A DNA stretch of 64,000 nucleotides from Fremontodendron californicum (GCA_030761205.1 JAULJL010000015.1:16001501-16065500), one strand, 5' to 3'; counted from the stretch's first letter, positions 1 to 11,730 are shown. Notes: generated by a model from the letters alone, not told the origin. Program-made: numbers and translations.

Positions 1-9
1 CCAATCAAG

Positions 10-1309
10 ATGAGCATATACGAGTATCCTGTCCACTACTTGAGCATCGAAGAAGAAGCGGATGGTCACCCTTGGTATTATGACATCTTGCAATACATCA
101 AGAGTCAACAGTACCCTGAACAAGCAACAAAAAATGCTAAGAGAATCCTAAGGACAATGGCGATGGGTTTTGTCTTAGATGCTGAAACCCTTTACAAGAA
201 AGGGAAGGACCAGGTTCTGTTGAGATATGTCATTTCTGCTAAAGCTTAGAGAATTCTCTAAGAGGTCCACGAAGGGATATGCGACACTCACGCCAGCGGC
301 TACATGCTAGCTAAACAGATTATGAGGGCAGGATAATATTGGCTAACAATGGAAGGGGATTGTATTAATTATTCGGAAGTGCCATAAATGCCAGATATAT
401 ACAGACAAGATTCACATGCCTCCATCCCCGCTACATGTCATGACAGCTCCATGGCCATTTTCAATATGGGGAATGGATATGATTGGCCCCCGAAAGCTTT
501 AAATGGACACCGTTTCGTCCTGGTGGCTGTAGATTACTTCACAAAATAGGTAGAAGCTGTCTTTTATACCAATGTAACGAAATCAGTGGTGTGTAGATTC
601 ATCAAGAAAGAGATTGTGTGCTGATATGGACTCCCGAAAAGAATAATTTTAGACAATGCTCTCAACCTGAATAATAAGATGATGAGAGAAGTATGTACCA
701 AGTTCAAGATCAAGCATCATAATTCGGCGCCTTATCCTTCAAAAATGAATGGGGCAGTAGAAACAGCGAATAAGAACATCAAGAAGATTGTTGAAAAAAT
801 GACTGATGTGTACAAAGATTGGCATGAGATCTTGCATTTTGCTCTCCACGCATATCGTACTTCGGTTCGCACATTTACGGGTGCCACGCTGTTCTCGCTG
901 GTATACAGGATGGAGGCAGTGCTGCCTATTGAGGTTGAAATCCCTTCATTTCGTGTTTTGATGGAAGTTGGCCTAGAAGAGGCAGAATGGGTTAGAGCTC
1001 ACTATGAACAGTTGAATCTCATCGAGGAGAAAAGGCTGAAGGCAATTTTCCATGGGCAGATGTATCAGAAGAGGATGATCTGAGCCCACAACAAAAAGGT
1101 TCGCCTAGGCAATTTCGAGAGGGATAGTTGGTACTAAGGAAAGTTCTCCCTATTGTGAAAGACCCTCGCGAAAAGTGGGCTCCAAATTGGGAAGGACCCT
1201 ATGTAGTGAAAAGAGCTTTTTCTGGATGAGCATTGATCTTAACTCGGATGGACGGTGATGACTAGAGAAATCCCGTAAACACAAATGAATTGAAGAAATA
1301 CTATGCTTG
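10..1309 (+). pseudogene. Ty3-gypsy integrase (with RNase H-integrase linker), degenerate
   Basis: The first segment (10-249) is the pre-integrase linker, with DGHPWYYDILQYIKSQQYP and LYKKGKDQVLLR motifs. An H2C2 zinc-binding region follows (H of EVHEG and H of CDTHASGY, then KCHKCQ near 371-390), read in a second frame. All three DDE catalytic residues can still be read: Asp in WGMDMIGP (about 470-490, shifted frame), Asp in IILDNA (about 643-660) and Glu in NGAVETANKNIKK (about 750-786). A Tat-type C-terminal motif (KWAPNWEGPYVVKRAFSG, then NTNELKKYYA) ends in a stop at about 1309. Damage includes stops at 247, 259 and 331, two compensating frameshifts (near 370 and 500) and stops in place of Trp near 547 and near 620. 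It once inserted element cDNA into host DNA and is now non-functional. Confidence 0.9.
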
Positions 1310-2902
1310 AAAAAAAAAGGTGTGTGATACTGTGCATATGAGAATTCGAATGATTCCAAGTGCGAAAATAAAAATTCTATTTATCTATTTCCCTTGAGGA
1401 TTAATTTTCAATGAGAATATCCGTGCTTGATATGAGAAATAGCCATCTTTCATATTCCTTTCACTAAGAAAAAATTATCCCTAGTTACCCTCTTTGAGCT
1501 TTAGGAATTCTTTCTTTCTTTGAACTTTGGTCAAGGATCACCCTCTACACTGGAGGGCAAATGCGAGGAAAAATCTCCTTCAAAATAATCATGGTGAAAT
1601 GAGCCATCAAAAAAGAAGAAAAAAAAATAAAAATGAAAAGAAAAAACACACACAAAAAATGTGTGAAAAAGTATGACAAATGAAAGTCAAGAATGAAGAA
1701 GAAATAAAAGTTAAAGAAGGAAAAAGTCCAAAAATGATTAATGTTTTGAAAATGAATCCTCCACATGAAATTACCCTTGATCTGATTACCCTCAAACATA
1801 TTTTGGGCCTACTTATCCTTTCTTTCTAAACCCGAACCTTGGCCTGCATTACGTGCTTTTAAAAATCCATTTTGATTAAGCATGGGTATTTAACTTGAAG
1901 GGTTTTTCCTCAGATTTTATCCCATCTTGTGAATTATCATTTTTACCTTGGAAAAATTTAGAATTCTCAGATGCATGGTGGAACACGAAAAAAAAAGAGA
2001 ATGTAAATGAAGAGGTTTAAGCCGAAAACCCGAAAAGGTCGACTTAAAACCGAATGGGGGAAATTTGGGTTGAAAACTCATAAAGGGCGGCCCAAGTACT
2101 AATCAAAGATTGAATCAATGCTCCATGAAAGGGGAAGACAGTATAAAAAATTTAGAGAAAAGAGGTAAAGTTCAGTCTGATGCAACTACGAAAGCTGAGA
2201 AATGACCCAAGTAAATTGCTCATTTAAAAGAAATTTCAGGTGAATTGAAGAAGAAAGGGTCCAAGATATTTCGCATCTGGGGCATCTACAGCCTACAATT
2301 CTACATTTGTTTCTTGTATCCTTGATATTCATCTCTGTTATCTGAAACATTATTGCAATAAACTTTTGTTATCCCTTTTGTGACATTTGCCTGTTTCATA
2401 CCATCTTTTATATATTTTTATGGTGCATTTTGAGTGTTATTGAACTGAATGATGATTAGTAAACATAAAAATCTTCAACATAAGGATTTCTTTGTATTAC
2501 TATGGAGTAGGGTTACAATTTCAGAGGAAGTTTGGAAAACCACTAAAATTTGAAAACACGCCAGCCCCCGGTTCTGAAAAACTAGTCAAGAAGGGTAAAT
2601 AATGGATAGATTGAAGTCATCGTCATGAAGTTAGAAAATTTGAGGATCTTAGTGAAATAATAAGTTAGAACTCATGACAGTTTGCAAAGACAGATGACTC
2701 ATCAGGAAGAGTAGACAGCGAAAAAATCAAAGACATTCGTCATAAAGTTGGAAAAGTCTGTGAATCTCAGTGATATCGTGGATTAAGACTTATGACATGA
2801 ACATATAACTACATTCATCTCTAGGAAACATGCATTCTACAAGCATTTGCAAAACATGTCATCAACATCATTGCATTTGACTAACCTTGCAGGAATCGCA
2901 GA

Positions 2903-3290
2903 GAATTTTCTTTTAAATTGAACTTGTTTCAAATGAGTCGAGCCCCGAGATTAACGTCGAGGTATTTTCTTTTCTTTTAAAATGAACTTGCTTTTCAAAT
3001 GAGTCGAGCCCTAAGATTAACGTCGAGGTATTTTCTTTTCTTTTAAATCGAACCTGTTTTTCAAATGAGTCGAGCCCCGAGATTAACGTCGAGGTATTTC
3101 TTTTTCTTTTAAACCGAACTTGTTTTTCAAATAAGTCGAGCCCCGAGATCAATGTCGAGGTATTTTCTTTGGCTTTAAATCGAACTTGTTTTCAAGATGA
3201 GTCGATTCTCGGGATCACCGCCGAGGCATTGCTTTTAGTTTCGAAAGTCGAATTTGGTCTCTGGAGACAAATCGAGCCTTGGTATCACAG
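2903..3290 (+). repeat. Tandem array, about 65-67 bp unit, in the 3' spacer
   Basis: About six units, each carrying GTCGAGGTATTTTCTTTT, then TTAAATCGAACTTGTTTTC, then AATGAGTCGAGCCCCGAGA. The same unit forms the larger array at 36990-38000, and its reverse complement fills 13845-14520. Unit identity falls toward the 3' side. Confidence 0.85.
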
Positions 3291-3446
3291 TGAAGGTATT
3301 TTCAATTCAAGACCTAAATCTTTTATCTTTTGTTTTACTTTAATTTTTTTTGAAAAAAAATCCCTCTTTTTTGCGAGCAGCCTCCATACCCGGGCAAAAT
3401 GGTTGTCTATTTGTCTTTGCCGTATTCTTGATTCTCAGCAATAGTC

Positions 3447-3457
3447 AAAGAGGGACA
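3447..3457 (+). promoter_or_regulatory. Polypurine tract of element A
   Basis: AAAGAGGGACA lies immediately before the LTR start TGTAGACACC. The equivalent AAAGAGGGGTA lies before the LTR at 54983. It would prime plus-strand DNA synthesis during reverse transcription. Confidence 0.75.
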
Positions 3458-3590
3458 GTTGTAGACACCTAATTTTGTCCGAGCCCCTAAATAAGGTGAT
3501 TTTCTCTTTTTTGACTTCCTGGAATGCAAAGAATCTTCCTTCATTCTGCTAATGGGTCTCCAAGACTTTGATTCGGAGGACAAAGCGAAA

Positions 3591-3665
3591 ATGTCAACTA
3601 AAAAAAAAGTCAACTTCAAAAATGTCAACCCCAAAAGTCAATCACTGAAAAAGTCAACTCTCAAT
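3591..3665 (+). promoter_or_regulatory. Cluster of GTCAA (TTGAC, W-box core) repeats near the LTR start
   Basis: GTCAA occurs five times in about 70 bp, mostly as AAAGTCAAC or AATGTCAAC; the reverse complement TTGAC is the W-box core bound by WRKY factors. Equivalent clusters sit at the same place in the other LTRs. Whether this is a promoter element or simply a simple-sequence expansion is unknown; the distance to any transcription start is not established. Confidence 0.4.
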
Positions 3666-4299
3666 CAAAATCAAGATTCGAAGTTGAATTGAACAATGGT
3701 GAAAGAATTTTGATAATCAGAGGTCTATGACGAAAGAAAGAGAGTTTGAAAGATAGGTTGTAGAAATTCAGTGTAGAGAAATACCTAATTCGGTAAATTT
3801 GGGGAAAAGTGCGTAAACGATCAAATTGGACGAAATTGGAGTTTTCAAATGGATTAAGATCAACAAATATGGATATTGGAATGTCCAATTTTGAAGTGGA
3901 GTTGAAGGAAGATGTGGTTTAAAGAGAAAAAGGAAAATAAGAATATAATGAATAAATAAGAAAACCACAAAGTTGGGAAAAACTGCAAAGATGGCCCGAT
4001 TCGGTGAAATTGAAGCCCCAGTTGATAAAGGATAAATAAACAAAAATATTTCAAGTCCCAGTTTGAAGTGGATCCCAAGGAAGAGCCAGTTTGAGGAAAA
4101 ACAGAAAATAAAAAAATTCCCAATATTGAGAAAAGGGGAAAGCTAAATCGGAAAGGAATTCGGATGTAAAAATTGGGCATTTTTGGACCAACTCCAATTC
4201 AATATATGAAAAAGGCAATGGAAAAAGAAAATCCGAAAATGGAGCCCATTTTGAGTAAAATCGAGGTTTCGGGGGTTAAAGAGCGATTTTGGAAAATCC

Positions 4300-4880
4300 T
4301 AGAAAAATAGAATCCGAGCTCGAAAAATTATGAAAACTTCCAGAACTGAGTTTTATACTTGATGGATGGGATTGAAGAAAGAAAATCTGGAATCGGAGCT
4401 CAAATGAAAAAAGGCAAAGTTCGAGGGCACTAATCCGAAATTCCAAGAGAAAATTTTGAAAAAATAAGAAACGAGCTCAGAAAATTATGAAAACTTCTAG
4501 ATCTGAATTTTATATTTTATGGAAGGGATTGGAGAAGAAAAATCCGGAATCGGAGCTCAAATGAAAAAAAGGCAAAGTTTGGGTGTACTAATCCGAAATT
4601 CCAAGAGAAAATTTCGGGAAAAATAGGAAATGAGCTCAGAAAATTATAAAAACTTCCAAATCTGAATTTTATATTTTATGAAAGGGATTGGAGAGGAAAA
4701 ATTTAGAATCGGAGCTCAAATGATAAAGACAAAGTTTGGGAGGCACTAAATCAAAACTTTAGAGAAAAATCCAAGAAAAATAGAATCTGAGCTCGAAAAA
4801 ATATGAAAACCTCTAGAACTGAGTTTTATATTGGATGGGATGAATTGGAAAAGATAAATCTGAAATTGGGGTCTATTTGT
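4300..4880 (+). repeat. Tandem array in LTR A, period about 157 bp, four copies
   Basis: The recurring landmark GAGCTCGAAAAATTATGAAAA starts near 4317, 4473, 4632 and 4790, with small changes. The same array occurs in the LTRs at 26470, 47955 and 55665, so it belongs to the family and is not a local accident. Confidence 0.8.
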
Positions 4881-7176
4881 AATTAAATTAAGTTTGGGAG
4901 CCAAAATGCAATTTTACCAAAGAAATCGAAAAGGGCCATTTTCGGTCAGCCCTTGGATGAAGGTGGGAGTGTGATCATCTTGAATCAAGTGGCCAAGGTT
5001 GAATAGCAAGATAACATTATTAAGAGGACAATATTCTTCACTACTTTGCCTACATGGCATTTTAGGTCAATGGGAGGTCTCCAAAGTGCAAAGCTATGAG
5101 AAGAGCATGTGAAGGCTATGAGATGATGCCAAGTAGGATTAAAAATGCCACCTAGGAAGATATTTTAATAGTATTCTCCATGATCATGACAAATCGCAAA
5201 GATATTTTGTAGAGATAGGAGACACAAATGATTGAGGTGGATTTGTTGGCCAATGAGAGGTTGAGAAACCCTATTTTTAAGGGAGACATCATGCAAATAG
5301 GGGACAAGCACCCTATTTTTAAGCAAAGCATCATGCAAGTAGGAGACAATTTTTAGCCACTTGGCAAGGATGTTGGAGGAAGCATGCAAAGCATGACAAA
5401 GGGTAAAAAATAAAGACACACACACTCTCACATACATAAGGGTTGCCGGCCAAGCTTAGAAGGGAGAAGGGTTTCATTTTTTTTCTTAAGGCATTTCTCT
5501 CTTGAGAGAAAATGAAGAGAAAATAGAAAAGAGAGGAGAAGAATTTGGCAATCTTGATTTGGAAAGCAAGAGCTAGGTAGCTATCACCTCTCTTTTTATT
5601 CTTTAATGTTTTTCTTTGATGTTGTGATTATTTTTCTTCTCTTTTTGTTCATGTAATTTGTTAACTTTTTGTTGAATAAAAAGGTTTTCAAAAATAAATT
5701 TTAAAGGTTTTCTATCCTTTATTCTTTGTTCTTCATCAAATAACCAAGTTTGACAAATTTTGACATATTCTTGTGCTAGCCGAAACTAGCTTTGTTTTTG
5801 TGCTTGTTCTTGCTTGATCATTCTTGCTTGTTTGCTTGTTCATATTTTTAACCATAGTTGATTCATTGTCATATGGTTGGTTGGCTGAAAATTATGCATT
5901 TCATGACATTTTCAACTAGGTTTTTGGCCAAGATCAACCAATGATCTCAAGCCAAAAATCCATTGCCTATGCTAGTTGAAAGAGTGATAGTTTAGATTGG
6001 GTTTTCTGAATTTTGAGATTTTCTTCACTACTCCTCTTTGGTCAAAATAAATTTATTTTTTTACCACATGCAGTAGACATTTAGAGGATGCCATGGTATT
6101 CTTTTCAAGATTTATAGATTTTTTATTTTATCATGGTTGCAAAAATGGCTTTTAGCAAAGCAGTTTTTAGTTCACTGTTCTGACTTTGGTGAAAATTCGG
6201 TCATAGTATCCTTGGTCCAAAACTTAAGTTGATTTTTTAACATGGATATAAACATGTTCTAGGTCTGAACTAAATTTTTCAGAATTTTTTGAAATTTTTT
6301 AGAGGGGTAAAAAAATCGGTTTTCAAAACTGGTTGTGAGAGGTAGATTTATTTTTAAGAACTAATAATTTTCTGTTTTTATTAGTATACAAAGAGGGGGC
6401 TGATTTGGGACTTTGGTTACTGTCTTAAGGTGATTTCTATGTCATTTCAAGAATAAAATTTAATTTTATAAAAATCGGGTCAAGGTTGGTCAACATGGGT
6501 TTCAAAACTAGGGAAATTAGAGCCTTTAAAGGGGGTTTTGGCCAAGGTCAACTTTTCATCCCAAAAATTCCAATGTTTTCAAATCCGAGCCCAAAGTCTT
6601 CCGGTTTTTGAAAATCCAATTTAAATTTCTTCCAAAGGTATTCAGATACCTTTTTAGGTATACGGATGTCCTTATTTCAAGGGAGAAATACATTTTCATG
6701 CATTGCATATTTAAAAATGTTTTACTTATTTTGGCATAAAAATGTATTTTTCTGTTTCCTAAACATTTGGCGAGAATTAATTCTTAATCTTTGCCAGGTT
6801 TGCTAGGGAGGTTATGAAATTATTCAACGCACGTGTTTATGGAATCAAGACGTATAGTTTTCGTTTTACTCGGAATCATGTAAATGTCATATGAAAGAAT
6901 TATTTTCCAAGCTTTGCCGGGTATGTCGGGGAGTACGGTAATATTTTTCCGACATATGCCATTTATGTGATTCCTCACATGGAAAAATCAATTTTAAAAT
7001 GATGATGTGTGCATATTCCATGATCATGCATAATCCATGATATTTACATTTGTCATTTTAATTATGAAAATTCTATGTTCAAGAATATTCCATGTTGATG
7101 TAATTTTATATCCATGTTGCTAGTGTGATTATGAATATTTTATGATGATGTTATTTCGTGATTTTTTCCATGTCAA

Positions 7177-8420
7177 GCATGCTAAGTCATTTATTCTATG
7201 TCATGTCATTCAAACATATGCTATGTCATTTAGATTTTGCCATGTCAAGCTTGCCATGTCATTCATACATATGCTATGTCATTTAGATTTTGCCATGTCA
7301 AGCATGCCATACCATGTCATTCATGCATATGTTATGTCATTTAGATTTTGCCATGTCAAGCAAGCCATGTCATTCATATGTATGCTATGTCATTTAGATT
7401 TAGCCATGTCAAGCATGTCATGTCATTCATACGTATGATATGTCATTTAGATTTTGCCATGTCAAGCATGCCATGCCATGTCATTCATACATATGCTATT
7501 TCATTTAGATTTTTCCATGTCGGCATGCCATGTCATTCATGCATATGCTATATCATTTAGATTTTTCCATGTCAAGCAGGCCATGTCATTCATGCATATA
7601 CTATGTCATTTAGATTTTGCCATGTCAAGCACGCCATGTCATTTATACATATGCTATGTCATTTAGATTTAGCCATGTCAAGCATGTCATGTCATTCATA
7701 CATATGCTATGTCATTTAGATTTTTCCATGCATTCATACATATGCTATGTCATTTAGATTTTGCCATGTCAAGCATGCCATGTCATTCTTACATATGCTA
7801 TGTCATTTAGATTTTTCCATATCAAGCATGCCATGTCATTCATACATATGCTATGTCATTTAGATTTTGCCATGTCAAGCATGCCATGCCATGCCATTCA
7901 TACATATGCTATGTCATTTAGGTTTTGCTATGTCAAGCATGACATGCCATGTCATTCATACATATGCTATGTCATTTGGATTTTGCCATGTCAAGCATGT
8001 CATGTCATTCATTTCATATGCCATGTCATTCATACATATGCTATGTCATTTAGATTTTGCCACATCAAGCATGTCATGTCATTCATTTCATATGCCATGT
8101 CATTCATAAATATGCTATGTCATTTGAATTTTGCCATGTCAAGCATGTCATGTCATTCATTTCATATGCCATGTCATTCATTCACATGCCGTGTTATTCA
8201 TACATATGCTATGTCATTTAGATTTTGCCAAGTCAAGCATGCCATGTCATTCATTCATTTGCCATATCATTTAGAGTATGCTAGGTCATTCATTCATATG
8301 CCATGTCATTCATTCATGTACCATGTCATTTGGATTTTTCCATGTCAAGCATGTCATGTCATTCATTCATATGTCATGTCATTTATTCATGTTCTATGTC
8401 ATCTAGATTACGCCATGTTA
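7177..8420 (+). repeat. CATGTCAT-rich tandem array in LTR A, unit about 53 bp
   Basis: More than 20 units built from ATGTCATTCATACATATGCT, ATGTCATTTAGATTTTGCC and ATGTCAAGCATGCC. Units near the 3' side are more scrambled, with CATTCATTTCATATGCC variants from about 8000 onward. Open frames running through it (up to 221 codons) result from the repeat lacking stops in one frame and show no protein signature. Confidence 0.9.
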
Positions 8421-8828
8421 GGATAAATATGCATGTTGTTTAATTTTTGTCTCAGTAATATTTTTGCATATTCATGATCATTTTATTTTATGATTTCAAA
8501 ATATATGAAAAATAAATATTATTTTTATAAAACAAGATTATTCATGAGTTAAAATAATTCATGAGTTTTTTGTTGGGTCTGCCGGGGAGAATATCATCAA
8601 TTATCATTAACGACAGAATATCTTTTTTTCAAAAAATGAGGGTGATTCTGAGAATTTAAAAATCAAGGAAAAATTTCATGTTTTGCCGAGTTTGTCGGGA
8701 AACATGAGAAATTTTATGTTAATAAATTCCGGATTATTTTCAAATAAAATATGATTGTTTTTTAAGGAAATTATTTTTAAACACCGAATTTAAAACCGAC
8801 TTTCACCGAGACTTGAGATAACACATGA

Positions 8829-8904
8829 CTAATAAGGTACCGTTTTATACGGGCGTTGTGGGGGTGCTAATCCTTCCCCGCACGTAACCGATTCCCGAAC
8901 CCGT
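8829..8904 (+). promoter_or_regulatory. Near-invariant LTR block (copy 1)
   Basis: It carries GTACCGTTTTATACGGGC, then GTTGTGGGGGTGCTAATCC, then TTCCCCGCACGTAACCGA. This stretch matches 30651-30722 and 60487-60555 almost base for base, although the flanking LTR sequence differs at many positions. The constraint suggests a role in transcription, RNA processing or packaging; which one cannot be told from sequence. Confidence 0.6.
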
Positions 8905-9395
8905 ACTTGTTTTCTCTGGTTCAAAGCGTAGACTTTAAAATTGGTTTTTAAAAAATAAAAATGTTTTAATTAATTTTAAAATGTTTTATAAAAATCGATT
9001 TTAATAGGTGGCCGATCACACCTAGCCAAAAAAGATTGGTGGTGACTCCATTTCGTTTTCGAGGTTGTTTCCAAACCCTCAATTATTTTACTTAAGAGAA
9101 ATTAAGTCATCTTTTCCTCTATTTTTTCCATGTCACACTTTAACGAGCGATGTTCCGCGATGGGGCATTTTCGACTTTTTAAGTGGTTGCGACAAATAAA
9201 AAATATTTTTATATTAATATTTTTAAATTCGTAAAGAGGTGTTTAAAAGTCGATTCATTTACTCGATTTTTAATTAGTACCATATTAGACATTTTTCAAT
9301 AGTTTAGAACTATATAAATATATATATTTTTTATTGTGAAACGAGAAAATGATATGAGAAATTCTTAGCTATAGTTTGAATGGAGAGGATCTCTC

Positions 9396-10690
9396 TAGAC
9401 ATGGCAATTTGTGTCGCCGTGTCGTGTTTTATGTCGTGCCTCATTTTTGATACGACACGTTTAATTGAAACACAAACACGACACGATTAAGTAAATGTGT
9501 CTAATCCTATAACACGACACAATTATTATATGTGTTACACGCGACACGACACAACTAACACGTTTATAGTGATTTGTTTAAAATTGACACGACACGACAC
9601 TACACGATTATGACTTGAATAACACAAACTACACGAATATCGCATATATTAAATAGGTATCATAATTAAAAGTACTAAGTACTAGTTAGTTTTAATATCT
9701 CATATTAATTAAGTTTTGCTTTCTTTAATTTTTTTTATTATTTAATTTTTTATATAAAAGTTAGTAGTATTACTATTATTATTAGGATCATTGTAGTAGC
9801 TTATTAATTAGTACTTCCTATTTTATAATTATTAATTTACTAGTTATTACTAATAATAATGACTTACAATCATCTTAATAAAAATAGTACTATTAACTTT
9901 TATTATACAAGCAAATAAAATAAAATAAATTAAAAATTAAAACTTAATTAATAATTTAATTTGAGATTCAAAATATGATACATATATTACTATTAATTAA
10001 TAAGATTGAGCCATACTTTAATTAGTTTATTCATAATTCGTACTTCAAGAGTTCAATAGTTCAAGACACAAATTCTTTTTTAAGTAATTCTTTTTTGTTA
10101 AATTACAACTTAATTAATTTATAAGGTCATGATATATTATTCGTATAATGATATTTATACTAATTAAATTAACGTTTTTATTATAAAGATATTGAAATTG
10201 AATATTATATATGGAGAAATTAAGTTTGCTCTACATATCTTTTGCCTTAACATCATATTATTACTACTAACTAAAACAAGTAGAACTATATTAAATTAAA
10301 TGCTTAAAATAGTTTTATTTAACTATATATTAAATAGGTATCATAATTAAAATTTTAAAATAATGTTTATAATTTATATATGTTATATACTTATATTGAA
10401 AATTAAATGTGTTTTTATATATAAACGTGTTAATTTAAACGCGTATACACGTTTATGACACGTTTAATACATATTAAATTATTGTGTTTTAAACATGTTA
10501 ACGGATACGTGTCTATACGTTTACATGCTTATGACACGATTAGTTAATCGTGTCTTAACCATGTCTTTGGCGTGTTATGCGTGTTTAGCACATTTATGAC
10601 ACGAAAGACGATTATATAAAATACATACACGATTAAAGCGTGTCGTACGCGTGTCGTATTTTCATGTCGTGTCTAAAATTGCCAGTTCTA
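9396..10690. mobile_element. Non-autonomous hAT-type DNA transposon, 1295 bp
   Basis: Terminal inverted repeats TAGACATGGCAATTT and (reverse strand) TAGAACTGGCAATTT match at 13 of 15 positions. The flanks GATCTCTC (9388-9395) and AATCTCTC (10691-10698) form an 8-bp target-site duplication with one mismatch, as hAT elements make. Both ends have dense subterminal CGTGTCGTG/CACGACACG motifs, a likely transposase-binding array. The AT-rich interior has no transposase frame, so the element would depend on an outside source. Confidence 0.8.
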
Positions 10691-10794
10691 AATCTCTCCC
10701 CTCTTAAGGAGAGAAAGATAAGGGATTAAGGATTTGGAATTGACCTGCCTGCCTAAACTTCATTATAATAAATATTAGAATAAAGTCCCCGCTT

Positions 10795-11730
10795 CGTCGG
10801 GTTACTTTTAAAAATTTTTAATTAATTAATAACAAAAATTATTTTTGATTTATATTTTATTAAATAATAATTATTTATTTAAATATTATATTTTAAAATT
10901 GTAATAATATTAATATAATTATATTTTGTTAATCGTGAAAATTAAAGTATGATAATTGTTTATTTATAAATTACTTAATACAAATGCATTTTCAAATGTT
11001 ATTTGTATATATTTTTGAAAAATATTTAGACCTTATTGTATAGTGTATATTTTTGTTTATAGGAGGTAAAAAATAATAAATGAAAAATAAGAAATTAAAA
11101 TTGTGGTTTGTATTTTATTCTCTCGTAGGATCGATTTTTTCACATAGGCTAGCAGCAAGTTATTTTTTTCTTTTTTTAACATTTTTCCCGATCCGGTCGG
11201 ATTTGGATCATAAATCGACCAGCGAGTCAACGTGCGATTATATTTTTTTCCTTTTTTTCGCTGGGGTACTTTTAAAATGTTTTTATAAAAATTTAATTAA
11301 TTTAAAATTATATTTTATTAAATAATAATTATTTATTAAATTTATTTTAAATTGTAATAATATTAATATAATTATATTTCATTAATTATGAAAATTAAAT
11401 TTATGAAAATTGTTTATTTATAAATTACGTAATAAAAATGCATTTTAAAATATTATTTATATGTATTTTAAAAAAAAATTAGGCCTTATATATTGTATAT
11501 TGTATACTGTATATTTTTATTTATAGGAGGTAAAAAATAAAAAATGAAAAATAAGAAAATAAAATCGTGGTTTGTATTTTATTCTCTCGTAGGATCGATT
11601 TTTTCACATAGACTAGCAACAAGTTTGTTTTTTCATTTTTTTAAACTTTTTTCCCGAGTGGGTCGGGTACGAATCCTAAATTGACCAGCGAGTCAACATG
11701 CGGACCAACCCTTTTAATTTTTTCCTGAGC
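10795..11730. repeat. Tandem duplication of a segment of about 465 bp
   Basis: Sequence from about 10800 to 11265 is repeated from about 11266 to 11730. Both halves contain TATAGGAGGTAAAAAATAA, TTATTCTCTCGTAGGATCG and a GGTCGG...GCGAGTCAAC module. Differences are scattered, so the duplication is not recent. An 81-codon frame in the first half is not kept in the second and is rejected as a gene. Confidence 0.65.

Larger units (their letters stand above)
1310..3459 (+). other. Tat/Ogre-type 3' untranslated spacer of element A
   Basis: Non-coding. It shares colinear blocks with 34300-36180 and 51660-54980: a block with GCATATGAGAATTCG, a block with CACCCTCTACACTGGAGGG (about 1538-1560) and a block with TTGATCTGATTACCCTC (about 1774-1800). 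Such a long hypervariable spacer between integrase and 3' LTR is characteristic of Tat-lineage elements. Short open frames inside it are not conserved between the copies. Confidence 0.75.
1..9194 (+). mobile_element. Ty3-gypsy element of Tat/Ogre type (element A), 3' portion
   Basis: The window opens inside pol. In order there are a broken integrase, about 2.15 kb of non-coding 3' region, a polypurine tract and a 5.7 kb 3' LTR. The integrase residues, the long spacer between integrase and LTR with tandem repeats, and the very long LTR are all typical of the Tat/Ogre lineage. The 5' LTR, gag, protease and most of RT/RNase H lie off the left edge. Numerous in-frame stops show that this copy cannot make its own proteins. 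Lineage placement rests on recognised motifs, not on a phylogeny. Confidence 0.85.
3460..9194 (+). repeat. 3' LTR of element A (5735 bp)
   Basis: It begins TGTAGACACCTAATTTTGTC and ends GGTTGCGACA, that is TG...CA. The same ends are seen at 25611/30999 and 54983/60938. Sub-structure: GTCAA cluster (3591-3665), arrays of about 157 bp (4300-4880), a conserved TTTGATTTGGAAAGC-type block (about 5560), an array of about 53 bp (7177-8420), the conserved block at 8829-8904, and a PBS-like TGGTGACTCC at 9040-9049. The upstream LTR is outside the window, so no target-site duplication can be tested. Confidence 0.88.

Noticed and set aside
7177..8420. Regular repeats suggesting a CRISPR array
   Set aside because: Units are directly adjacent with no unique spacers, there is no cas gene, and the setting is a plant LTR.
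7761..8426. 221-codon open frame rich in MPCQACHVIH / MSFRFCH repeats
   Set aside because: It arises from the 53-bp LTR array; parallel frames occur in the offset registers and in the other LTR arrays, with no domain and no conservation.
11080..11325. 81-codon frame with a hydrophobic N-terminal half
   Set aside because: The paralogous half at 11543 does not keep the frame; hydrophobicity comes from T-rich runs.
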